A stretch of DNA of 64,000 nt, from the NCBI GenBank assembly GCA_037442505.1, contig JBBIPZ010000012.1, positions 10,118 through 74,117 of the forward strand, written 5' to 3'. The notes beneath the pieces were generated by a model. The model saw only the letters and a list, made by a program, of their open reading frames with translations, searched no databases and was not told the DNA's origin. Source of the DNA: JBBIPZ01 sp037442505 [NCBI: Deltaproteobacteria bacterium]. GTDB taxonomy: Bacteria; CALINM01. A program made the position numbers and the translations under genes. Within the stretch, counting starts at the first letter, position 1; every line of letters begins with the position of its first letter. This document shows positions 20,201 to 27,973 of this stretch, in pieces.

Positions 20201-20505
20201 AGGATTATGATACCTACTTTGCTACTGATGGTGCAGCAGGATACAAAAAGGTTTTAGAAATAAAACCAGATCTTGTTTTTATTAATATCAACTTGCCAAA
20301 GCATGACGGTTATGAATTATGCAGCATGATAAAAGAAGATAAGAAGATAAGAAAAATACCAGTAGTGTTATATGTTTCTGGTGGAGATGTTATCGACGAG
20401 ATGAAGGCTACGAGTGTTAAAGCAAATATGGTTTTCTCTCCAATTTTTGATATAGAAAATTTAAAACGCATAGCCAATTTTTATCTAAAAAAAGAGGAAT
20501 CGTGA
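17269..20505 (+). CDS. Membrane GAF-containing hybrid histidine kinase with degenerate receiver
   Basis: A 1078-residue sensor. Order: membrane helix (about 9-32), extracytoplasmic domain (33-262), membrane helix (264-287), HAMP-like region, a Cys-containing linker (NKLACGECN), GAF domain (about 480-625), long coiled coil, HisKA with the phosphorylated histidine in LSHELKTPV near residue 700, HATPase (about 790-935, DEGVGID, GLGMGLSLAKQVV), and a C-terminal receiver (about 957-1075). The receiver has lost its phospho-acceptor: FININLP has asparagine at about residue 1006, the acidic pair reads VENE, and the conserved lysine is serine (about 1057). The receiver is therefore probably not phosphorylated. 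It overlaps the genes on both sides. Confidence 0.9.
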   Translation: MKRTFISDFLIKLALVFIFAFCISFIISYLYFSKQILRQNLETLKKVSQFIIKEKLALYTQKQNKQTDILKSLLMRQPTDIQISFNANFVVILNAKGMVENVSGIVAENLIVDKYIQELIKLNKEVKFVHKMPSKLFLIENNPGTKEQLVFSVIAPISSSGGYKFVWIGNLLENMVDKIFADLPYLDIDKGFIFTGEDLFSVGLDDIDKAEIIRSLNVNSEKIEFIAKGIKYIAVKVPFYDYKSEVAGYIVLAKRYNLVKQLLDRYLFSMLSIFCFSSIVGLIFVCLYFRKIFLFFREFIEALERFKKNDFSTKLDEEYDIKEFSFIAKEYNALATQLNFYINKMTEEINVRVREIIELNRAIRILDKQYNYDTLVETAKNFLSKNLGFEVVSLEECMNKLACGECNLSLILFQTENTKVGMCIEKGKNRFGFQEDFLMLFEDVFKINCERIANIKKKEEGFAEATLLSDILISLLKKRSVQEIFTFILEKAREYCNSDASFIGIYDYKEGKINLKFFQNIFTEEFKQLSFPADTGLGGIVLREKRGVFVKNYFEDPRIRFPYIDVVLNEGLVSNIAVPIFYKSEVYGVLYVSYRKQKDVLGREIGFLEKLANAASVAIEKEMLISDTKRKEEELRKAYEEIVARRKEINDILKSYKDANIELERTNRELTEQYDVIKRSYEELNRLNKAKDTFIGILSHELKTPVTILRGYLDTLLSDKITSKDNAKSIMQAAKKTLISLTSMIDDILDYARIEMGRVEIKKMPYSLKNLFNLVYRDVEPYLIERNLTLELEMKDDVVIETDGKWFNKAMFNLVCNAIKFTPDGRKIKIKAFIQSKADTVLPNYVLQKLPTSEIYTVIKLIDEGVGIDYEDLNKIFDKFYETGDIKTHSTGVFKFQAKGLGMGLSLAKQVVNLHGGIIYAESSGYDPKVCPGATFTIILPVGTLKHDNLESSSVRKRILIVENESEITKFFDLVFSKDYDTYFATDGAAGYKKVLEIKPDLVFININLPKHDGYELCSMIKEDKKIRKIPVVLYVSGGDVIDEMKATSVKANMVFSPIFDIENLKRIANFYLKKEES

Positions 20506-22571
20506 AAGATATTTTAGAGACTATCCAACGCTGCTTTAAAGGTTCATTTCATTATAAAAATTTAGCCAAAATTTTAGGGATAAAAGGAGAAAGAAGAAAG
20601 GCACTTCTTCAGCAACTAACAAAGCTATCAGAAAAGGGTGTTTTAATGAACACTGCAAAAGGCAGGTTTATTTTGTCAGATAATCAACAATTTATTAAGG
20701 CAAAGGTTGAATGTCACAGGGATGGATTTGGTTTCGCGATACCCTTAGATTCGAAATCAGAAGATATTTTTTTGCCTCGATATACGTTAAAAGATGTTTA
20801 TGATGGTGATATTGTGCTTGTTAGTCTTAGAAACAATCGTAAAAAGAAAAGAGAAGGAGAAATTGTTAAAATTTTAGAACGTGGAGTAAAAAAGATCTTA
20901 GGCACAGTTTACAGAGTTAAAAATCGTTTTTATCTTAAACCCTATGACTCAAAACTATTCTGGCATCTTACTTTAAAAGAAACTAAAACTTCGTTTAAAG
21001 CAGGAGATACAGTTGTAGCGGACATTTTACAGTATCCTGTAAATAAAATTGGTTTGGGTACTGTTGAAGAAGTATTAAAAGGAGATGACTACACATTTGA
21101 AGTGTCTAATCTCATTTTAAAATCAGGAATTGACAGTGTTTATCCATCAATTGCTGCAAAAGAGGCTGAACAAATTATACGAAATAAAAATGGGAAACAA
21201 GAAAAAGAAAGAAAAAATCTGACAGATGTTAACTTCGTTACCATTGATGGCGAAAAGGCAAAAGATTTTGATGATGCCGTATGTGTTGTAAAGGATAGAA
21301 AGGGTTTCAGACTTTTTGTGGCTATTGCAGATGTAAGTTTTTATGTTACACAAGGAAAACATCTTGATAAAGAGGCGCTTTTTAGGGGAAATAGTTACTA
21401 TTTCCCCGACAGAGTGTTACCTATGCTGCCCGAATCTCTATCAAACGAAGAATGTAGTTTAAATCCAAATCAAGAAAGACGCGCATTTGTGGTTGAGATT
21501 TTTTATAACAAAAAGGGCGAAAAGTTAAATGCAGATTTCTATCCAGCAAAAATCAAAAGCAAGGCAAGGCTAACTTATGAGTGCGTCGAAGAGTTTTTTT
21601 GCGGTAAAGGTGGTATGTCTGAAGAGTTAAGCAAAATGCTTTTTAATATGAGAGAACTCACTGAACTGTTATTCTCTCATCGTTACAAGAAAGGCACTAT
21701 AGACTTTGATTTTCCAGAACCAGAAATAATAATTGGAATTAATGGAAATATCGAAAATATTGCAAGAGTAAACAGACTTTCTTCCCACAGAATCATTGAA
21801 GAATTTATGATTGCTGCAAATATTGCCGTTGCTGAGTGGTTTCAAAATAACAATCTTCCAACAATTTATAGAATTCACGAACCGCCCGATGTTGAAAAAA
21901 TTAGGAATCTTAAGGTTTTGCTAAAGCGATTAGGAGTGGAGCTTAAAGAAAAACCCGATCCAAAAGACGTTCAACAGATTATCAAAAACTTTAAAAACAC
22001 CCCTTACGAAAAGCTTGTTAGTACTTTAACGCTTCGCTCAATGAAACAGGCAAAGTATAGTAGCCAGAATCTGGGACATTTTGGGCTTTCACTTGAAAAT
22101 TATCTGCACTTTACATCCCCAATCAGGCGATACGCAGACCTTATTGTTCATAGAAATCTGCGCAATTTTATGTTACTAAAAAAGGATATTGCAAACATAG
22201 AAAAGTTTGAAAAAGATTTAGAGGATATTGCAGTACAGTTAAATAAACGTGAACGATTAGCGTTTGATATGGAAAAAGAGGTATTTAGTTTTGCCTGTGC
22301 TAAATTTATGAAAGATATGATTGGAGAAGAGTTTAAAGGTATAATCTCTTCTGTTACACCACATGGCTTTTATGTTGAACTGTTACAATATTTTGTGGAA
22401 GGTTTTGTTCCTGTTGAAAATTTAAAAGATGATTATTATCATTATGATGAACTTCATCTTGCACTTATAGGTAGAAGGGTTAAGAGAAGGTACACAATTG
22501 GCAAAGAAGTTGTTGTTAAGGTTATTAATGTTAGCATGTCATCGAAAAGGATAGAACTGGAGGTCATATGA
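20502..22571 (+). CDS. rnr: Ribonuclease R
   Basis: A 3'-to-5' exoribonuclease of the RNase II family, 689 residues. An N-terminal helix-turn-helix-like region precedes cold-shock domains (CHRDGFGFAIPL near residue 67), the RNB catalytic domain (TIDGEKAKDFDDAVCV with the metal-binding aspartates near residues 248-257, FPDRVLPMLPE, FTSPIRRYADLIVHR) and a C-terminal S1 domain (GIISSVTPHGFYVEL). The start is a GTG overlapping the kinase stop. Its own stop overlaps the ATG of the decayed ubiB-like gene. Confidence 0.96.
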   Translation: MKDILETIQRCFKGSFHYKNLAKILGIKGERRKALLQQLTKLSEKGVLMNTAKGRFILSDNQQFIKAKVECHRDGFGFAIPLDSKSEDIFLPRYTLKDVYDGDIVLVSLRNNRKKKREGEIVKILERGVKKILGTVYRVKNRFYLKPYDSKLFWHLTLKETKTSFKAGDTVVADILQYPVNKIGLGTVEEVLKGDDYTFEVSNLILKSGIDSVYPSIAAKEAEQIIRNKNGKQEKERKNLTDVNFVTIDGEKAKDFDDAVCVVKDRKGFRLFVAIADVSFYVTQGKHLDKEALFRGNSYYFPDRVLPMLPESLSNEECSLNPNQERRAFVVEIFYNKKGEKLNADFYPAKIKSKARLTYECVEEFFCGKGGMSEELSKMLFNMRELTELLFSHRYKKGTIDFDFPEPEIIIGINGNIENIARVNRLSSHRIIEEFMIAANIAVAEWFQNNNLPTIYRIHEPPDVEKIRNLKVLLKRLGVELKEKPDPKDVQQIIKNFKNTPYEKLVSTLTLRSMKQAKYSSQNLGHFGLSLENYLHFTSPIRRYADLIVHRNLRNFMLLKKDIANIEKFEKDLEDIAVQLNKRERLAFDMEKEVFSFACAKFMKDMIGEEFKGIISSVTPHGFYVELLQYFVEGFVPVENLKDDYYHYDELHLALIGRRVKRRYTIGKEVVVKVINVSMSSKRIELEVI

Positions 22572-24238
22572 GGCTTTATTCCCTTTCCTTAACATATCGC
22601 AATATTGCCAGAATGAAAGAGATTGTTTCAGTTTTTCTTAAGTATGGTTTTTTAATATCATAGAAAATACGGATTTGAAAAAATCTATCCCCTTTTATAA
22701 ACGCCTGCTGAAGAAGGTAAAACACTATATCAAAGGTGGCTTAGAAACACAACTAAGAATGGCTTTTGAAGAGTTAGGACCAACGTTTATTAAGTTTGGG
22801 CAAATATTGTCAAGAAGAGAAGACCTGTTTGGGAGTATGTTTGTGGAGGAGTTTACAATGTTAGAAGATATGGCAAATCCAGTTCCTTTAGAAAAGGTCA
22901 AAAACATCTTGGATAGATAATTTAAAGATATTGGAGTCACATTTAAACATATAAATCCTGATCCTGAGGCATCTGCATCATTGTCTCTTGGTTTATTTAG
23001 CTACATTACTTGATGGCAGAGAAGTGGTTTTAAAGGTAAAACGTCCAGATATTGAAAATACAATACAGGATAATTTAGTACTTATAAAGTTGTTAGCTCT
23101 TTTTTTGAGAGACACTTCCCAGAGTTAAGTTATCTAAGGATATATGATACTGTCGTAGAATTTGAAATGACAATAAAAAAAGAACTTAATTTTTTATACG
23201 AAGTAACAATATGGAAAAAATGGCGGCAGCATTTTCTGATACCCCTGATATTATTATTCCTAAACCAGAAAAGCATTTATGCAGCAAAAATATCATTGTG
23301 ATGGAAAAGATTAGCGGTATAAAGCTAACAGATGAAGCCTCTTTAACAACGTTAGGCATTGATGTCGCAGAATTACTTAAGAGAGTTTTAAAATCTTTTC
23401 TCAAAAAACTTTTAAAGATGGAATTTATCACGGCGATCTACATATGGGTAATATTGGGATAACATTTGAAGGCAAAATTGTGTTTTATGACTTCGGTAAT
23501 GTTGGATTTTTGACTAAAACAACCAGAGAACTTTTAAAAGATTTATTGGCAACACTTATCTCAAAAGATTATGAAAGTTTGACTGCAAAATTTCTTGAAT
23601 TTAAACTTGTCACAGATGAGGGCAGTTTGATAGGTATGGAAAGGGAACTTAGGGACTGTTTTGAGTTTCGTTTAAGCATGTCTTTAAAACAACTTGAATT
23701 TACCTAGTTAATAAGAGACTTGCTTGGTATTGTATCTAAGTATAAAGTTAGCCTTCCAGTTGAACTTTTGAATTTTTTCCGAACGTTACTTTACATTGAG
23801 ACGATTGGGAAAAATACAATTCCTGATTTTTCGTTAGGAGATCTTATTACAGAACTTTTTCAGGAGAAAACTGTTTTTGATTTTAATGCTAAGGAAGCCG
23901 TTGCAGACTCGATAAAAACTCTAAATGACTTTAGAAAGCTTGCCTTTGGCTTTCCAAAAAGAATGGACAAATTACTGAACAAGATGATAAACGACAAATT
24001 TACGGTAGATTTTTATCATATGAATCTGTAGCCATTGACAGATGAAATGAAAAGAAGTAGCAACAGGATTTTCGTAAGTCTGATGGTGGCTTCACTTATT
24101 ATCGGCTCTTCACTTGTGTTTATATCTGATAAAGGAGCGCACATTTTTGGCTATCCTTTGCTTGGGATTGTTGGATTTTCAACATCTGCTATATTAGGTG
24201 TTTATCTTCTGTTTGCTATAATTCGTTCAAAACTTTAA
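22568..24238 (+). pseudogene. Broken ABC1/UbiB family kinase-like gene
   Basis: Fragments in different frames join into one AarF/ABC1/UbiB protein of about 550 residues. The N-terminal piece starts at 22568 (YRNIARMKEIVSVFLKYGF) and is lost by a frameshift near 22650. The next piece has LGPTFIKFGQILSRREDL and ends at a nonsense codon (TAA at 22918) inside otherwise continuous homology. Further shifts occur near 23000, 23100, 23200 and 23440, where the catalytic HGDLHMGN region is split, and in-frame stops lie near 23705 and 24029. The last piece (24035-24238) keeps the two C-terminal membrane helices. Neighbours on both sides are intact, so this is gene decay and not general sequence error. 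The original role would be quinone biosynthesis or lipid-related kinase function. Confidence 0.9.
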
Positions 24239-24302
24239 CTTTATCTATCAATTGCTATGTTTTGATAGAAATTATCTATTTTTTGTTATGACAGTTATTG
24301 CA

Positions 24303-24308
24303 TAAAAT
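24303..24308 (+). promoter_or_regulatory. Possible -10 box of a leaderless transcript
   Basis: TAAAAT seven bases before the ATG at 24316, with no Shine-Dalgarno sequence. The -35 region is poor, so support comes mainly from matching geometry at other heads of transcription units in this window. Confidence 0.4.
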
Positions 24309-24315
24309 TAATAAG

Positions 24316-24660
24316 ATGAGAAAACTCATTTTCTTGCTTATCCTCCTCCTCCTTACCTGTGTGACGATAAACTCTGACATTTCAGCTTCAGAAATGAAGT
24401 ATCTGGAACAAGCTATAAAGGGAAAACCGCTAATTATTAATAAAAAGGGGAAAAAGGTTCTTGCCTATACTGATGTGAGAAATGCAAATCTAAAAAAACA
24501 GAAATACTCACTGGTGTGTTGTAAAGATGGAAAACTAAGCGATAAAGCGGTATTAAACGCATACGTTGATCATTTAGATTTTTATGATGGTCTATTTAAG
24601 TATTTTGGTGCTGGAAATAATCTTAACAAAGGCAGTGTTGGTAGGTATATTGAAAATTGA
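24316..24660 (+). CDS. Small exported protein, possibly YdjY-like
   Basis: A 114-residue protein with a clear signal peptide (MRKLIFLLILLLL then a polar region with SASE). The mature part has two adjacent cysteines (LVCCKDG near residue 75) and a VDHLDFYDGLFKYFGAGNNL segment that resembles my recollection of YdjY-like domains; this family call is tentative. I prefer the ATG at 24316 to a TTG at 24298 because the signal peptide then starts correctly and a -10 box lies seven bases upstream. Its stop overlaps the start of the glycosyltransferase, which places it in the arsenosugar-type operon. Confidence 0.65.
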   Translation: MRKLIFLLILLLLTCVTINSDISASEMKYLEQAIKGKPLIINKKGKKVLAYTDVRNANLKKQKYSLVCCKDGKLSDKAVLNAYVDHLDFYDGLFKYFGAGNNLNKGSVGRYIEN

Positions 24661-25334
24661 ATAGATACACGTTGTCTGTAATAATTCCAACATTAAACGA
24701 AGAGCTATATATTAAAAGATGCATAGATTCGGTTAAAATGCTAAATCCCACTGAGATTATCGTCGTAGATGGTGGAAGCACTGACAGCACAGTAGAGATT
24801 GCAAAATTAGAAGGCATTCAGGTTATAAAGTCTGAAAAAGGTAGAGGCATACAGTTGCAAAAAGGTGCTTTATCTGCTACAGGAGACATCCTTTTATTTA
24901 TACACGCAGATGCTATTATCAAACAAGAGGTAGATTTTGATAAAATAATAGATGCAGGGTTTGGAGGGGGATTTTTTAAATTGAAATTTGATGCTGACTC
25001 TTTCACAATAAGGTTGGTAGAAATATTTGCAAATTTCAGAGCGAGATTGCATTCGTTACCGTATGGTGATCAAGCAATCTTTGTCAAAAAGGATGTGTTT
25101 CAACAAATGGGTGGTTTCAAGCCTTATCCTTTCCTTGAGGATATTGATTTTGTCCTCAGATTGAGAAGAAAATATAGGTTATATTGTTTGTCAGATTATG
25201 TAATTGTGTCCTCGAGAAGGCTTATAAAACCGATACCATTATCCCCTATTTTGGTTAGTGTCAGAAACGTTTTGATTGTTTTGTTAATGTTTTTGGGTGT
25301 AAAGCCAGATAAACTTATAAAACTTTATAAATGA
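24657..25334 (+). CDS. TIGR04283-like (arsenosugar-associated) family 2 glycosyltransferase
   Basis: A 225-residue GT-A glycosyltransferase. It starts with SVIIPTLNEE and EIIVVDGGSTDST, and has the acceptor/metal motif HADAII near residue 83. GRGIQLQKGA, YGDQAIFVKKDVF, FLEDIDFVLRLRR and SSRRL match what I recall of the family linked to selenium-domain radical SAM proteins and arsenosugar synthesis. The start is a TTG overlapping the preceding stop (TTGA). It is followed after nine bases by the fused ArsM-ArsS gene, so a role in adding or processing the sugar of the arsenic product is likely but inferred. Confidence 0.85.
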   Translation: MNRYTLSVIIPTLNEELYIKRCIDSVKMLNPTEIIVVDGGSTDSTVEIAKLEGIQVIKSEKGRGIQLQKGALSATGDILLFIHADAIIKQEVDFDKIIDAGFGGGFFKLKFDADSFTIRLVEIFANFRARLHSLPYGDQAIFVKKDVFQQMGGFKPYPFLEDIDFVLRLRRKYRLYCLSDYVIVSSRRLIKPIPLSPILVSVRNVLIVLLMFLGVKPDKLIKLYK

Positions 25335-25343
25335 GGTGTTTTT

Positions 25344-27323
25344 ATGGAAGATGCAGTATTGTATAGGTACAAAAAGGCGGCAAAGGCATTTGAGAAAAAG
25401 CTTTGTTGCCCAACCGACTATAATCAAGAATTTTTGAGAAACATTCCGCAAGAAGTCCTCGAAAAAGACTATGGATGTGGTGATCCTTCAAAGTATGTTA
25501 GGAATGGGGAAACGGTACTTGATCTTGGTTCAGGAGCCGGGAAACTTTGTTACCTAATTTCTCAGGTTGTAGGTCCCGATGGTAAAGTGATTGGTGTAGA
25601 TATGAATGATGAAATGTTAAATATTGCAAGAAAATATAGACTGGAATTTGGTAAAAAGCTTGGCTATTTTAATGTAGATTTTTTTAAAGCAAGAATTCAA
25701 AATCTAAAACTAAATCTTGAAAAGGTTGATGAATACTTAACCCTACACCCCATCAAAAATTCTGAGGATTTAACGCTTTTTAATGCATACTGTGAAAAGT
25801 TAGAAAAAGATGAAACTCTCATTCCCGATAACTTTGTAGATGTTGTTGTTTCTAACTGTGTATTAAATCTTGTCAAGACTGATGAAAAAAACAAGCTTTT
25901 TCAAGAGATATACAGAGTTTTAAAATATGGTGGTAGGGCTGTAATAAGCGACATCGTTTCAGATAAAGACATCCCACAGTATTTACAAGACGACCCTGAG
26001 TTGTGGTCAGGCTGTATATCAGGTGCTTTTAGGGAAGATTTGTTTTTAAAGGCATTTGAAAATGCAGGCTTTTATGGTGTAGAGATTGTAAAGTGGGATG
26101 ATAAGCCTTGGCAGATTGTTGATGATATTGAGTTTCGTTCGGTGACGGTAATAGCAAGAAAGAGCAGCAAAGAAAACAATATTAGAAAAAGAGAAACAGT
26201 AATATACAAAGGACCATATAAAAAGGTAGAAGATGATGCTGGAAATATTTATGAGAGAGGAAAAAGAATTGCTGTTAGCAAAACCATCTTCGAACGGTTA
26301 TCTCGGGAACCATATGATACAGATTTTATTTTAAGTCATACTGGTGCAGACGTTTTATATACAACAGAAAGCAAGGTTGTGCAATCTTGTTGTGATAGTT
26401 ATCAACCTTTCTCAGAAAAAATTATGCTTATGGGAAAAAAGCTTAAAAAAACTAATATCTCGACACTGCAGATTAATCTGGGGAATTTATGCAATCAGGC
26501 ATGTTTGCACTGCCACATTGATGGTGCTCCTTCTGGCAAGCTAATGAAAAGGGATATAATGGAGAAAGTGATTAGCTTTATCAAACAGAATAAAAATCTT
26601 ATTGTTGATATTACTGGTGGAGCCCCCGAACTTCATCCCGACCTGCCATATCTTATAGAAAATATTTCAAAATATGCAAAAGAAATCTACGTAAGAACCA
26701 ATCTAACCGCTTTAGAGAAAAATATTGGATTGATTAACGTCTTCAAAAATTATAACGTAACATTATTTGCATCACTGCCTTTTACCTCGAAACAAGAGAC
26801 AGATTACGTAAGGGGCGATGGAGTTTTTGAAACTTCTATAAGAATGTTACAGTTACTTAACAAAAATGGTTTTGGGACTAACATCCTTTTACATATTGTA
26901 CACAATCCATCGGGTTTTAGTCTGCCAGATTTACAGCCGGTTATTGAAGAGAAATATCGGCAGTGTTTGCTAAAAGATTTTGGAATAGTTTTTAACAAAC
27001 TGTTTGTGTTAAACAATATGCCCATAGGAAGGTTTAAAAAACTTCTCGAAACAAACAATAAATATGACGAGTATTTGAAAATGGTTTACTCAAGCTTCAA
27101 TCCCGATACGCTAAATAATCTGATGTGTCGAAACGTCCTTAACATCGGATATGATGGCAGGCTGTATGACTGTGACTTTAACAATGCTCTAAATATGGAA
27201 AGAATCGAAAAGCTTGATGATATTAAGATAGAAACATTGATTTCAAGTGATATAATTGTTTCGGAACACTGTTATGTTTGCACAGCGATGAAAGGCTCGG
27301 GATGCTATGGAAGTGTCGTATAA
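25344..27323 (+). CDS. arsM/arsS: Fused ArsM-like methyltransferase and ArsS-like radical SAM enzyme
   Basis: A 659-residue two-enzyme fusion. Residues about 1-275 are an As(III) S-adenosylmethionine methyltransferase: YGCGDP, VLDLGSGAGK, and cysteines in SNCVLNL (C172) and WSGCISGA (C224) match the arsenic-binding cysteines of ArsM. A linker (VIYKGPYKKV onward) leads to the radical SAM domain from about 370: the cluster motif CNQACLHC (C383, C387, C390), DITGGAPELHP, and a C-terminal DUF3641-like region with CTAMKGSGCYG. ArsM plus ArsS is the known minimal route to dimethylarsinoyl-ribosides, with ArsS supplying the adenosyl-derived sugar. Here both steps are on one chain. A GAGGTG site precedes the ATG. 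No in-frame selenocysteine codon is visible. Confidence 0.9.
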   Translation: MEDAVLYRYKKAAKAFEKKLCCPTDYNQEFLRNIPQEVLEKDYGCGDPSKYVRNGETVLDLGSGAGKLCYLISQVVGPDGKVIGVDMNDEMLNIARKYRLEFGKKLGYFNVDFFKARIQNLKLNLEKVDEYLTLHPIKNSEDLTLFNAYCEKLEKDETLIPDNFVDVVVSNCVLNLVKTDEKNKLFQEIYRVLKYGGRAVISDIVSDKDIPQYLQDDPELWSGCISGAFREDLFLKAFENAGFYGVEIVKWDDKPWQIVDDIEFRSVTVIARKSSKENNIRKRETVIYKGPYKKVEDDAGNIYERGKRIAVSKTIFERLSREPYDTDFILSHTGADVLYTTESKVVQSCCDSYQPFSEKIMLMGKKLKKTNISTLQINLGNLCNQACLHCHIDGAPSGKLMKRDIMEKVISFIKQNKNLIVDITGGAPELHPDLPYLIENISKYAKEIYVRTNLTALEKNIGLINVFKNYNVTLFASLPFTSKQETDYVRGDGVFETSIRMLQLLNKNGFGTNILLHIVHNPSGFSLPDLQPVIEEKYRQCLLKDFGIVFNKLFVLNNMPIGRFKKLLETNNKYDEYLKMVYSSFNPDTLNNLMCRNVLNIGYDGRLYDCDFNNALNMERIEKLDDIKIETLISSDIIVSEHCYVCTAMKGSGCYGSVV

Positions 27324-27440
27324 ATTCAGATAAAACCTTTTTAAAAGATTACAATGATTACGCTGCCTATGGGCAATGCGTGTAGTTAAAAGTTACAGTC
27401 AGCCAATACGCTGCATTTGTTATTGAAAATCTTAAACAAC

Positions 27441-27965
27441 CTAAAGTTTATTTACCTTTTCTAAAAAGGTTACGAGATGGCTTATTATATCCATAGGTGT
27501 TGGAGGACAGCCGGGAATATAAATGTCTACAGGTATGATGTCTTTTAAGCCATTTGTGACTGCATAGCTGTCTTTGAATATGCCACCATCTATTGTGCAG
27601 TCACCACAGGCTATAACTAACTTTGGTGATGGTGTTGCTTTATACGTTTTTATTAAAGCTAACTGCATCTGTCTGGATATCGGTCCTGTTACAAGTATTG
27701 CATCAGCATGTCTTGGAGATGCTACAAAGTCTATACCATATCTCTGGATATCATAAAAGGGATTTGTAAGTGCTGTACATTCCCATTCACAGGCGTTGCA
27801 TGAACCGGCATCTACCTGTCTGATCCTGAATGATCTCCCGTAGATTTTTAAAATTTTCTCTCTTAGTTCTTCAAGTTTTTGAATTTCTTCTTCGTAAAGC
27901 CTGGCTTCCGGTATCATTTCGCATGGCTTTTTCTGTATAAAGTTTGTAAGTATCTTTTTTATCAT
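27441..27965 (-). CDS. Group-4-hydrogenase-like small subunit (NuoB/HyfI-like)
   Basis: A 174-residue iron-sulfur protein corresponding to the small subunit of group 4 hydrogenases and NuoB of complex I. Ligands for the proximal [4Fe-4S] cluster look intact: GSCNACEWEC near residue 56, ACGDC near residue 121 and GCPPTP near residue 153. An N-terminal region of about 45 residues precedes the core. It is the last gene of the six-gene operon and lies eight bases after the large subunit. Because the large subunit lacks NiFe ligands, this cluster would serve some other redox or coupling reaction. Confidence 0.92.
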   Translation of the reverse strand: MIKKILTNFIQKKPCEMIPEARLYEEEIQKLEELREKILKIYGRSFRIRQVDAGSCNACEWECTALTNPFYDIQRYGIDFVASPRHADAILVTGPISRQMQLALIKTYKATPSPKLVIACGDCTIDGGIFKDSYAVTNGLKDIIPVDIYIPGCPPTPMDIISHLVTFLEKVNKL

Positions 27966-27973
27966 TTTATCAC

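Noticed and set aside
22568-24238. Programmed frameshifting or recoding in the ubiB-like region
   Set aside because: Too many shifts plus plain nonsense codons, and no slippery sequence at the junctions; gene decay explains it better.
27241-27323. Possible selenocysteine at the C-terminus of the ArsS domain
   Set aside because: The CTAMKGSGCYG tail is encoded with ordinary cysteine codons and the frame ends with TAA; no UGA or downstream SECIS-like hairpin was seen.
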